This document shows, piece after piece, positions 8,303 to 16,590 of a stretch of DNA of 64,000 nt. Made by a program: the position numbers and the translations under genes. The notes below the pieces were generated by a model, which ran no database searches, was not told where the DNA came from, and worked only from the letters and a program-made list of their open reading frames with translations. The DNA lies in NCBI GenBank assembly GCA_028710415.1, contig JAQTUE010000010.1, positions 124,001-188,000 on the forward strand, given 5' to 3'. Source of the DNA: Paludibacter sp. (GTDB lineage Bacteria; Bacteroidota; Bacteroidia; Bacteroidales; Paludibacteraceae). The stretch's first letter is position 1. Each line of letters opens with the position of its first letter.

Positions 8303-9778
8303 ATGAGTCCATTCCTGGTATTAACCACGATCATTTGTTATTTCATTGTTTTATTTACCATCTCATACATTGCAGGCAGGAAAGCCGATAACCAGGGTTT
8401 CTTTATCGGAAACCGGAAATCACCCTGGTTTGTAGTTGCCTTTGCTATGATTGGTTCAACCATATCGGGAGTAACCTTTATATCGGTTCCGGGCATGGTG
8501 GCAGTCAGTAATTTCGCATACCTGCAAATGGTATTGGGGTTTGTTGTCGGGCAGCTGATTATAGCCTTTGTGCTGATACCGCTTTTCTACAAGATGAACC
8601 TGGTATCTATTTATGAGTATCTGGAACAACGTTTTGGAGTCTCTTCGTATAAGACAGGCGCCTGGTTCTTCTTTCTGTCCAAGATGCTGGGTGCAGCAGT
8701 GCGTTTATTCCTGGTTTGTGTGGTGCTGCAATTGCTGGTGTTTAAACCCTTGCATCTTCCGTTTCTTTTAAACGTTGTATTTACCGTTTCCCTGGTCTGG
8801 TTATATACTTTCCGCGGAGGAGTAAAATCACTGATATGGACCGATACCCTGAAAACGTTTTGCCTGATATCCTCTGTGGTGCTTTGCATTTATTATATCG
8901 CTACGGAGCTTAACATGGGGTTTGGCGGGATGGTAACTGCCATTGCCGATAACAGCTACTCAAAGATGTTCTTCTTTGATGATGTGAATGATAAACGGTA
9001 TTTCTTTAAACAATTCCTGGCCGGTATTTTTACCATGATTGCAATGTCGGGACTGGATCAGGATATGATGCAACGTAACCTGAGCTGCAAGAACTTTAAA
9101 GATTCCCAAAAGAATATGATAACCAGCGGGATCTTTCAGTTCCTGGTAGTTTTCCTGTTTCTCGTATTGGGAGTACTGCTTTATATCTATACGGCAAAAT
9201 CTGGTATAACGAATCCTGCAAAGAGCGATGAACTCTTTCCGCTTATTGCTACCCAGGGATTCTTCCCGACAGTAGTGGGCATTTTGTTCATTGTCGGCCT
9301 TATTTCAGCGGCATATTCAGCAGCGGGTTCCGCCCTTACTGCCTTGACCACTTCTTTTACGGTTGATATCCTGGGAAGCAATAAGATGAAGAATGAACTG
9401 AAGACTGTCAGGGTGCGTAAACAGGTTCACATAGGCATGTCGGTAGTCATGGGGTTGGTGATATTAGCCATTAACCTCTTGAATAATACCAGTGTGATTG
9501 ATGCAGTCTATATTTTGGCAAGTTATACCTATGGTCCGATACTTGGGTTGTTTGCCTTTGGTATATTTACCAAAAAGCAGGTAATTGATAAGTACGTGCC
9601 TCTGATAGCATTGCTATCCCCGGTTCTTTGTTTTATCCTGCAAAAGAATTCGGTTCACTGGTTCAACGGGTATACATTCAGCTATGAATTATTGATCATG
9701 AATGCATTGTTTACTTTTGGAGGATTGATGGTGATAGCGAAGAAAAAAGAACAACCCCCAACCTCTAAAGGGGAGTAA
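8303..9778 (+). CDS. Sodium/solute symporter (SSS family), candidate MurNAc or sugar importer
   Basis: The 491-residue protein has about 13 hydrophobic segments and SSS signatures: a first helix followed by AGRKADNQGFFIGNRKSPWF, then GSTISGVTFISVPGMV, and SAAYSAAGSALTALTTSF near the sodium site. It should import a small solute with sodium across the inner membrane. It directly follows namZ. The T. forsythia MurNAc transporter is, as I recall, also a member of this superfamily, so MurNAc is the leading candidate substrate. The last codons (PPTSKGE, stop) are written by a CCCCTAAAGGGG repeat, suggesting that the repeat inserted at or replaced the original 3' end. Substrate is inference. Confidence 0.85.
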   Translation: MSPFLVLTTIICYFIVLFTISYIAGRKADNQGFFIGNRKSPWFVVAFAMIGSTISGVTFISVPGMVAVSNFAYLQMVLGFVVGQLIIAFVLIPLFYKMNLVSIYEYLEQRFGVSSYKTGAWFFFLSKMLGAAVRLFLVCVVLQLLVFKPLHLPFLLNVVFTVSLVWLYTFRGGVKSLIWTDTLKTFCLISSVVLCIYYIATELNMGFGGMVTAIADNSYSKMFFFDDVNDKRYFFKQFLAGIFTMIAMSGLDQDMMQRNLSCKNFKDSQKNMITSGIFQFLVVFLFLVLGVLLYIYTAKSGITNPAKSDELFPLIATQGFFPTVVGILFIVGLISAAYSAAGSALTALTTSFTVDILGSNKMKNELKTVRVRKQVHIGMSVVMGLVILAINLLNNTSVIDAVYILASYTYGPILGLFAFGIFTKKQVIDKYVPLIALLSPVLCFILQKNSVHWFNGYTFSYELLIMNALFTFGGLMVIAKKKEQPPTSKGE

Positions 9779-9820
9779 TATAAGAACCCCTAGCCCCTAA
9801 AGGGGAATAAGAGGGTTGTT
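9750..9820. repeat. CCCCTAAAGGGG-type inverted repeat
   Basis: AACAACCCCCAACCTCTAAAGGGG at the end of the symporter gene is mirrored by CCCCTAAAGGGGAATAAGAGGGTTGTT. This could act as a terminator-like hairpin. Its left arm is inside the coding sequence. Between it and the next start (9985) there are direct repeats of the type AATTCGTGTAATTCGT (9927-9980) and nothing else recognised. Confidence 0.6.
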
Positions 9821-9984
9821 AAAGTGATTGTTGTTGTTTCAGTAAAAGAAAGTCAAAAAACAACTAATAATACTCTTTCCCAATTATCTAATGATAAAAG
9901 AACATGAATGAGGTTGTATTTTCTTAATTCGTGTAATTCGTCTCAATTCGTATACTTAGTTTTAATTTGTGTAATTCGTATAGT

Positions 9985-12900
9985 ATGAAATTTAATTACC
10001 TGCATTTATTCTTATTGTTGGGTTTCTGTTCTTTTACTGCCCGGGCCAATGCCCAGGATACAACACAGAAGCTACCCGTAGCGGCTATGAAGTCCATTGG
10101 AGGGTATGTTACCTCAATTGCCAAACCGTCGCTCGCCATAGGACCTGTGAGGATTGATTCTGCCAAAGCTCAGGGGGAAAACCTGACATTGTATGCCAAT
10201 TATAACTGTTCCTACATACCTTTCCGTGAATCGAACGTAAAAAGCCTGTATGAAGGGATCCGGACACTGTTGCCGGCAGAGTTTGCAGCCTGTCATTTGA
10301 AACTGATTACCGACCATCATGCCATTGAGGATCTGATTCCTCTTGCCATGAAGACTAAGGCGGATAAAAAAGCGCACACTTTTACCAATAAGGTGGACAA
10401 ACCTTTGGTGACACGAATTTCAATCCCCTACAAAATTGAGAAAGGACTGCAAAACAGGCATATTGCCATGTGGCAAAGCCATGGTTTCTACTTTGAACAA
10501 AAGCTGAACCGGTGGGAGTGGCAACGTGCCCGGATATTCCAGACCGTTGAGGACTTGTATCCCCAGAGTTATGTAGTGCCGTACCTGGTTCCGATGCTTG
10601 AGAATGCAGGTGCCAATGTATTGTTGCCAAGGGAACGGGATATTCAGACGAATGAAGTCATCGTTGATAATGATGCTAATCGTGGAAACTCCCTGTATCT
10701 CGAGGATAATAATGACGTAGAATGGGAACAAGGCAGTTCAGCCGGATTTGCAAACCGCAAAGAACAATATACCGGAACTGATAATCCATTCACTGAAGGA
10801 ACCTATCGCCAGATAAAGTCAGTACGTAAAGGAAAGGAAAGTTCTGCAACCTGGATGGCTGAAATCCCTGTATCCGGAAAGTATGCCGTGTATGTATCTT
10901 ATAAAACCCTCCCGAAGAGTGTGGATGATGCCCTTTATACTGTTTACCACAAAGGGGGTTCCACCAGTTTTAAGGTGAACCAGCGAATGGGAGGTGGAAC
11001 CTGGATATTCCTGGATTACTTTGATTTTAATGCCGGTGAATCGGGAGCTAAGATTGTATTGAGCAATCTGGCAGGTAAAGCGGATGAAATTGTAACGGCA
11101 GATGCTGTGAAAATAGGAGGAGGTTTTGGTAATATTGCCCGTAAGGTGAATGATGCATTGGTGTTTAGTGAAAACAAAAAGAGTTCCGATAGTACGAAGG
11201 CTGTCGTTGCCAAACTATTGCCGGCAATACCTTATCAGTATGAGCTGAGCGGCTATCCCCGTTATACCGAGGCGGCCCGCTACTGGTTGCAATGGGCGGG
11301 TATGCCCGATAGCATTTACAGCCCTGGTAAAGGTAAGAATGATTACACAGATGATTACCGTTGCCGCGGGAAATGGGTAAATTATATTTCAGGAGGTTCT
11401 TCGGTAGCACCTGGTAAGGCGGGCCTTAATATTCCTGTGGATATGGCTTTTGCTTTTCATACAGATGCCGGGACTACCTTGAACGATTCTATTATTGGCA
11501 CGTTGGGGATTTTCTACACCCGGTCAGACACGGGTGTTTTCAATAACGGAGTATCCAGGTATGCCAGCCATGACCTGACCGATTTGATTCAATCCCAGAT
11601 TGTCAATGATGTAAGGCGTTGTTATGAACCTGAATGGGCACGCCGTGGGATGTGGAATAAATCGTATTCCGAGGCCAATGAACCGAATGTTCCAACTATG
11701 TTGCTGGAACTGTTATCCCACCAGAATTTTGCTGATATGCGCTATGGGCTTGACCCACGTTTCCGTTTCACGGTGAGCCGGGCTATCTATAAAGGCATGC
11801 TTCAGTTCCTATCTTCCCAGTACAAACAGAAATATGTTGTTCAGCCTCTGCCTGTCGATCATTTTAGTGTTCGCTTTGTTAAAGGGAATAAGGTTGAATT
11901 AAAATGGAAAGCTGTTGTTGATTCCCTGGAATCTACCGCCATGCCTGATAAATATGTTGTTTATACGCGGATTGGCAATGCAGGTTTTGATAATGGAGTC
12001 GTGGTAGCGAAGAATTCATGTGTGTTAACCCAGCAAACAGGTGTTGCGTACAGTTACAAGGTTGTTGCGGTGAATCAGGGTGGTGCAGGTTTCCCTTCTG
12101 AAATACTCTCGGCGTATAAGGCCATTGACGAGAAAGGGGTTGTCCTGATTGTAAACGGTTTTGACAGGATCAGCGGACCGGCTGATTTTGTTTCCTGTGG
12201 CATGGCAGGATTCAATGATGCCCTCGATCATGGTGTTCCGGACAAGCAAGCGGCTAATTTTATCGGAAGCCAGAATGAATACCGCAGGAGCATTCCCTGG
12301 ATGGACGATGATGCAGCCGGTTTTGGAGCCAGTAACAGCAATTATGAATCGAAAGTGATTGCAGGCAATACCTTCGACTATCCGTTCCTTCATGGCAAGT
12401 CTATTGCAAAGGCGGGTTATTCTTATGTTTCGGCAAGCAATGAATCGGTCATGGACAGCCTGGTGAATCTGAAAGACTACAAGTTGCTGGATTTGATACT
12501 TGGAAAACAAAAGCAAACCAAAATTGGACGTGGCGTTCATGCTCCGGAGTTTAAAACCTTTCCTGCGAAGCTGCAACAGGCAATTAGTAAATATTGCGAT
12601 CAGGGAGGCAATATCTTCGTAAGCGGAGCCTATGTTGCCACTGATTTATGGGATAACGGGAATGTGCAGCAGGCAGATAAGGATTTTGCAAAACAGGTAC
12701 TGAAATACCAGTGGCGGGTAGGGCAGGCTGCTACCGAAGGAAAAGTAAAGACCGTAGCGTCGCCATTTAGTATGTTTCTGGGAAAATACAGTTATTATAA
12801 CACCCTGAATGAAGAATCCTATGTTGTTGAATCACCGGATGGCATTGAACCGGCAGAAGATAATGCCTTTACGGTATTCAGGTATTCGGAGAATAACCTG

Positions 12901-13032
12901 AGTGCCGGGGTCGTTTATCAGGGTGACTATAAGACCTGTGTCCTCGGTTTTCCATTTGAATCCATTAAATCAGTGGAAGAAAGAGATCAGTTAATGAACG
13001 AAGTGTTGACTTTCTTTGTCAATGTAAAATAG
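9985..13032 (+). CDS. Large secreted N-acetylmuramoyl-L-alanine amidase with golvesin-like and Fn3-like domains
   Basis: The start is the ATG at 9985 (signal peptide MKFNYLHLFLLLGFCSFTARANAQ), not the upstream TTG at 9967. The protein has 1015 residues. From about residue 155 an Amidase_3-type zinc amidase begins (HIAMWQSHGFYFE, then TVEDLYPQSYVVPYLVPMLENAGANVLLPRERD). It is interrupted around residues 240-380 by a beta-rich golvesin-C-like insertion (FDFNAGES...VTADAVKIGGG) and resumes with FAFHTDAG and MLLELLSHQNF, the probable metal His and catalytic Glu. An Fn3-like domain (about 635-720) follows, then an alpha/beta C-terminal region (VNGFDRISGP...GGNIFVSGAYVATD). It should cleave stem peptides from glycan outside the cytoplasm. 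It is separated from the symporter by about 200 bases and ends at a strong terminator. Confidence 0.8.
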   Translation: MKFNYLHLFLLLGFCSFTARANAQDTTQKLPVAAMKSIGGYVTSIAKPSLAIGPVRIDSAKAQGENLTLYANYNCSYIPFRESNVKSLYEGIRTLLPAEFAACHLKLITDHHAIEDLIPLAMKTKADKKAHTFTNKVDKPLVTRISIPYKIEKGLQNRHIAMWQSHGFYFEQKLNRWEWQRARIFQTVEDLYPQSYVVPYLVPMLENAGANVLLPRERDIQTNEVIVDNDANRGNSLYLEDNNDVEWEQGSSAGFANRKEQYTGTDNPFTEGTYRQIKSVRKGKESSATWMAEIPVSGKYAVYVSYKTLPKSVDDALYTVYHKGGSTSFKVNQRMGGGTWIFLDYFDFNAGESGAKIVLSNLAGKADEIVTADAVKIGGGFGNIARKVNDALVFSENKKSSDSTKAVVAKLLPAIPYQYELSGYPRYTEAARYWLQWAGMPDSIYSPGKGKNDYTDDYRCRGKWVNYISGGSSVAPGKAGLNIPVDMAFAFHTDAGTTLNDSIIGTLGIFYTRSDTGVFNNGVSRYASHDLTDLIQSQIVNDVRRCYEPEWARRGMWNKSYSEANEPNVPTMLLELLSHQNFADMRYGLDPRFRFTVSRAIYKGMLQFLSSQYKQKYVVQPLPVDHFSVRFVKGNKVELKWKAVVDSLESTAMPDKYVVYTRIGNAGFDNGVVVAKNSCVLTQQTGVAYSYKVVAVNQGGAGFPSEILSAYKAIDEKGVVLIVNGFDRISGPADFVSCGMAGFNDALDHGVPDKQAANFIGSQNEYRRSIPWMDDDAAGFGASNSNYESKVIAGNTFDYPFLHGKSIAKAGYSYVSASNESVMDSLVNLKDYKLLDLILGKQKQTKIGRGVHAPEFKTFPAKLQQAISKYCDQGGNIFVSGAYVATDLWDNGNVQQADKDFAKQVLKYQWRVGQAATEGKVKTVASPFSMFLGKYSYYNTLNEESYVVESPDGIEPAEDNAFTVFRYSENNLSAGVVYQGDYKTCVLGFPFESIKSVEERDQLMNEVLTFFVNVK

Positions 13033-13060
13033 CAGCTAATTTTTTTATAAATTTTAAACG

Positions 13061-13104
13061 AAGTGTATTTCGCAGACAGTATAGTCTGCGGAGTACACTT
13101 TTTT
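13061..13104 (+). terminator. Rho-independent terminator after the amidase gene
   Basis: AAGTGTATTTCGCAGAC (13061-13077) pairs with GTCTGCGGAGTACACTT (13084-13100) around a short loop, followed by TTTT. It closes the first transcription unit of the muropeptide locus. Confidence 0.85.
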
Positions 13105-13198
13105 GTTTTAACTTAAACGGGCATGTGCTTGCCTTCCCTTTCGTGAAATAGAGTATGAAATAGTCCAAATATATGTTATTAAACATAATAATAGTGAT

Positions 13199-13237
13199 TG
13201 CAAACGTTTGCATTGATAAAAATAATTGCTAATTTTA
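13199..13237 (+). promoter_or_regulatory. LacI-type operator over a Bacteroides promoter
   Basis: TGCAAACGTTTGCA (13199-13212) is a perfect 14-base palindrome. Its TTTG (13207-13210) is the -33 box, and after exactly 19 bases comes TAATTTTA (13230-13237) as the -7 box. The arrangement is the same, base for base in spacing, as at 3264-3303. It drives the DUF1460-GNAT-AmpG unit starting at 13460, with a leader of about 215 bases. Confidence 0.75.
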
Positions 13238-13459
13238 CCAATAGCAATCAAACATATTTTTCAGTATAACAGATATTTGATTTTTATCAATTATTTCTTT
13301 TTTATTCCTTTGAATATCATTAAGAAACATTTTTTTTAACGGGATATTATAAAACAAAAATTATTAATACTATCCATAATTTATTGAAAAATTCTTGTAA
13401 GAAGATGAAAATGGGTAACGTTAAATTAGATTGACTCAAAAACTGTAAATAGAATCCGT

Positions 13460-14329
13460 ATGAAACATGTATTAGTTCTGGTTTTAACTCTTTTGATATT
13501 TTCTCTATCCCTGGGCGCTCAACTTTTGACTCAGGATAAACCGGATGAACTGGTGTTAACTTCGAGGGATAAAGAAATTGTGGATACTTTATTATGGAAA
13601 CTTAAAAAAGATCAAAAGCTCGAAACAGGTTCATTGATTATTAAAGTTGGTAAGCTACTTCTTGAAACCCCTTATGTCGCAAATACGCTTGAAAAAGGAG
13701 GAAACGAAAAAATGGTCATAAATCTCAGGGAACTTGACTGTACTACTTTTGCTGAGAATTGCCTGGCGTTAGCCCGCACTATTCAAAACGACAATCCAAC
13801 CTTCTATAAATTTGTTGATGAACTAAAGTATATCCGCTATCGGGATGGACTATTAAATGAATATCCGTCACGGTTGCATTATTTCAGTGACTGGATTTTT
13901 AATAATGACAAGAAAAAGACTGTAAAAAGTATTTCATCTGAATTCGGAAATATTCCGCTGAATGTCAGGGTGAGTTTTATGTCAAAACATCCGGAACTAT
14001 ATCCTGCCTTAAAAAACAACCCGGAATTCGTTCGTACCATTTCAAAACAGGAAGATGAAATCTCAAACCGAAAATCCTGGTATAACCCCAAAAACAGGTT
14101 TACAGAATTTGAACATTTACTGCATGATGGTGATATTCTTGGGATTACGACATCCATGCCCGGCATGGATATTTCGCATGTAGTTATTGCCATTCACAAG
14201 GAAGGGCGGATCCATATTATACATGCCAGTTTAAAACATAAAAAGGTCATTATTTCTACTGAAACATTGGAACAGTACCTGAAAAATTACAAAGCAATAA
14301 CAGGTATCATGGTGGCAAGGCCGCTTTAG
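13460..14329 (+). CDS. DUF1460 N-acetylmuramoyl-L-alanine amidase-like cysteine hydrolase
   Basis: The 289-residue protein has a signal peptide (MKHVLVLVLTLLIFSLSLGAQ) and DUF1460 signatures: VINLRELDCTTFAENCLALAR, which carries the catalytic Cys of the NlpC/P60-like fold, and LHDGDILGITTSMPGMDISHVVIAIH with the catalytic His in SHV, followed by HIIHAS. Family members in Bacteroides are exported and associated with cell-wall recycling genes such as AmpG; the family is named for amidase-like activity on muropeptides. Here it heads a short operon: GNAT follows after 73 bases and an AmpG-like permease after that. Likely role: release of stem peptide from small muropeptides in the periplasm before import. 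Confidence 0.85.
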   Translation: MKHVLVLVLTLLIFSLSLGAQLLTQDKPDELVLTSRDKEIVDTLLWKLKKDQKLETGSLIIKVGKLLLETPYVANTLEKGGNEKMVINLRELDCTTFAENCLALARTIQNDNPTFYKFVDELKYIRYRDGLLNEYPSRLHYFSDWIFNNDKKKTVKSISSEFGNIPLNVRVSFMSKHPELYPALKNNPEFVRTISKQEDEISNRKSWYNPKNRFTEFEHLLHDGDILGITTSMPGMDISHVVIAIHKEGRIHIIHASLKHKKVIISTETLEQYLKNYKAITGIMVARPL

Positions 14330-14402
14330 CATTGCTTATAAACTCCATTTCGAACTCAGACATAATCGTTTTTCTAAATTAAAATTTCTAAATGTATTTT
14401 TT

Positions 14403-14888
14403 ATGGACATTGATATCAATAAAATAAATATTCGTAATGTAGATCTGGAAGATATTTCTTTGATGGTACAATATCGAATTGATTATCTGGCAGAGATGCA
14501 GGGGAAAAGAGATGATGCTTTTATTAAGCAGCTGAAAATTGATATGAATGATTTTATTAAAAAGGGCATTTTAAATGGAAACTTTTTTGCATTAGTGGCA
14601 GAATATGATGGTATTGCAGTAGGGTATGGTGCTATTGTTTTAAGAGAGATTCCCGGCGATTTCAACCGTTCTACCTATCTGGAAGGTGATATACTAAATA
14701 TGTATACCATTCCGGCAGCGCGCAGGAAGGGTATTTCTACCCTTATCCTGAAACAACTGTTGCTCGAAGCAAAAACAATGGGAATAACAAAACTAGCATT
14801 GCATACCTCAAAAGATGGGGAAAAGTTATACCGCTCGAATGGATTCAGTGAACCATTGTTTCCGTATTTTGAAATGCCTTTAGCCTGA
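14403..14888 (+). CDS. GNAT family N-acetyltransferase
   Basis: The 161-residue cytoplasmic protein has the GNAT fold: N-terminal IRNVDLEDISLMVQYR, central FALVAEYDGIAVGYGAIVL, then the acetyl-CoA loop TIPAARRKGISTLILKQLL with the R/Q-x-x-G-x-G/A-like signature (RRKGIS), then the C-terminal ALHTSKDGEKLYRSNGF. Placement between the DUF1460 enzyme and the AmpG-like permease suggests it modifies an imported muropeptide component (amino sugar, amino acid or dipeptide). The substrate cannot be told from sequence. The start ATG at 14403 is supported by alignment of the first beta strand. Confidence 0.85.
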   Translation: MDIDINKINIRNVDLEDISLMVQYRIDYLAEMQGKRDDAFIKQLKIDMNDFIKKGILNGNFFALVAEYDGIAVGYGAIVLREIPGDFNRSTYLEGDILNMYTIPAARRKGISTLILKQLLLEAKTMGITKLALHTSKDGEKLYRSNGFSEPLFPYFEMPLA

Positions 14889-14908
14889 TTTATTTGGGCT
14901 TCAATAAA

Positions 14909-16231
14909 ATGAAAGAGAATAAACCTGCAACTGTAAATCCATGGTCATGGATACCGACGCTCTATTTTGCTGAAGGTATGCCATATATTGTTGTTATGTC
15001 TGTGTCGGTGATCATGTATAAGAGGCTCGGGCTTTCAAATACTGACATTGCTTTGTACACCAGCTGGCTGTACCTGCCATGGGTGATTAAACCATTCTGG
15101 AGTCCATTGGTTGATTTGTTGAAAACACGGAGATGGTGGATTGTAACGATGCAACTCTTAATTGGAGCAGGATTAGCTGGTGTTGCCCTGACATTACAGA
15201 CTTCCTTTTTTATAAAAGGAACATTGGCTTTTTTTTGGTTGCTGGCATTTAGCTCAGCCACCCACGATATAGCTGCTGATGGATTTTATATGATGGGTTT
15301 AAATGAAAACCAACAGGCATTCTTTGTTGGTTTCAGAACTACTTTCTACCGAATTGCCATGATTACCGGACAGGGGTTACTGGTAATTGCTGCCGGATAT
15401 TTAGAAAACTCATCAATATCTCTAAGTCTAAGTAAAATTACTTCTTCTAATCCGATTTCTGCTGCCTGGTCTACTACATTTGTCATTTTAACCGCTTTAT
15501 TTTTGTCTTTTGCGGTCTACCATAAATTCATACTTCCAAAAGCAAAGGAGGATCTTGAAACAACAGTGCTGGATATAAGATCAATTCTGAAAGGTTTTAA
15601 GGAGACCCTGATTGTCTTTTTTAATAAAAAAGAAATCTGGATTATCCTGGCATATTTAATGTTTTTCAGGTTCGGAAAAGCGCAGCTTTTAAAGATGGCT
15701 ACACCCTTTCTACTCGATTCTCATCAGTCCGGTGGCCTGGCATTATCAACCTCGCAGGTCGGATTAATTTATGGGACATTTGGCTTAATCGCACTTATAG
15801 TGGGAGGTTTGTCAGGTGGGTGGCTTGCCTCCGTGTATGGTTTAAAAAGGTTGCTTTGGGTATTCGTGTTAACCATGAATCTTCCCGGGGCAGTCTATAT
15901 TTATCTGGCTTTCACCCAAACCACATCTCTTTGGATAATTGGCAGCTCGGTAATTTTCGAGCAATTAGGATATGGCTTCGGGTTTACAGCCTTTTCCCTT
16001 TATATGTTGTCAATTTCGATGGGACTCCATAAAACTTCGAATTATGCTTTTAGTACCGGAATCATGGCTCTGGGCATGATGTTACCGGGGATGCTTTCAG
16101 GTTGGTTTCAGGAACATTACGGTTATCAAAATTTCTTTATCTGGGTACTGGTTTGTACTATCCCTGGAATTGTTCTGACAAAATTTATTCGTATTGATAG
16201 TAATTTTGGTATAAAAGAAGTAAACAAATAA
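14909..16231 (+). CDS. ampG: AmpG-like muropeptide permease (MFS)
   Basis: I place the start at the ATG at 14909 (MKENKPATVNPWSWIPTLYFAEGMPY); the TTG at 14894 adds only five residues. The 440-residue protein has about 12 hydrophobic segments and AmpG features: YFAEGMPYIVV in the first helix, YTSWLYLPWVIKPFWSPLVD with the PW..KP..P motif between helices 2 and 3, and SSATHDIAADGF in helix 4. AmpG carries anhydromuropeptides or GlcNAc-anhydroMurNAc across the inner membrane. The gene is 20 bases after the GNAT gene. Together with the SusC/D pair further on, it completes an outer-to-inner membrane import path. Paralogues of AmpG in Bacteroidota may carry other substrates, so specificity is inferred. 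Confidence 0.85.
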   Translation: MKENKPATVNPWSWIPTLYFAEGMPYIVVMSVSVIMYKRLGLSNTDIALYTSWLYLPWVIKPFWSPLVDLLKTRRWWIVTMQLLIGAGLAGVALTLQTSFFIKGTLAFFWLLAFSSATHDIAADGFYMMGLNENQQAFFVGFRTTFYRIAMITGQGLLVIAAGYLENSSISLSLSKITSSNPISAAWSTTFVILTALFLSFAVYHKFILPKAKEDLETTVLDIRSILKGFKETLIVFFNKKEIWIILAYLMFFRFGKAQLLKMATPFLLDSHQSGGLALSTSQVGLIYGTFGLIALIVGGLSGGWLASVYGLKRLLWVFVLTMNLPGAVYIYLAFTQTTSLWIIGSSVIFEQLGYGFGFTAFSLYMLSISMGLHKTSNYAFSTGIMALGMMLPGMLSGWFQEHYGYQNFFIWVLVCTIPGIVLTKFIRIDSNFGIKEVNK

Positions 16232-16289
16232 AATATTGCGGATTAAAACAGTAAAACATAAGGCAATCAATTGCTCATTTTAAAAACAT

Positions 16290-16328
16290 GCAAACGTTAC
16301 CAACAACAAATATTTTATAGTATTTTTG
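16290..16328 (+). promoter_or_regulatory. Degenerate LacI-type operator with Bacteroides promoter upstream of susC
   Basis: GCAAACGTTACC (16290-16301) keeps one full half-site of the TGCAAACGTTTGCA palindrome. Where TTTG stands in the other two sites this one has TTAC, and after 20 bases comes TATTTTTG (16321-16328), a perfect TANNTTTG -7 box. The leader to susC is about 255 bases. The weaker operator half may give partial repression. Nothing else was recognised between 16232 and 16590. Confidence 0.6.
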
Positions 16329-16590
16329 AAAATAATATAAATATATGTTGATCAATTCAGTGGTTTTTATTAAAGAGGGAAAATAAAATTGAACGGGCAA
16401 GTGGGTTAACTCCTGTTTTTTAAGTTGCATGAAGTGCCTGAAAGATTGCTCGTATAAAGATAGAATAACAACTAACGGAATTATTAATAAATAAAAAAGG
16501 AATTGCCTATGATTAAATGAGTTTTTATAGAAAAATCACAAGAACGCTAATTATTAATCAAAATATTTTTAAAACTTTAAAAGTAAGAAT

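Noticed and set aside
9967..9984. TTG start for the large amidase
   Set aside because: The six extra residues come from an AATTCGTGTAATTCGT repeat; the ATG at 9985 begins a standard signal peptide.
12025..12576. 183-residue minus-strand frame inside the large amidase gene
   Set aside because: It is antisense to a well-supported coding sequence and has no recognisable features.
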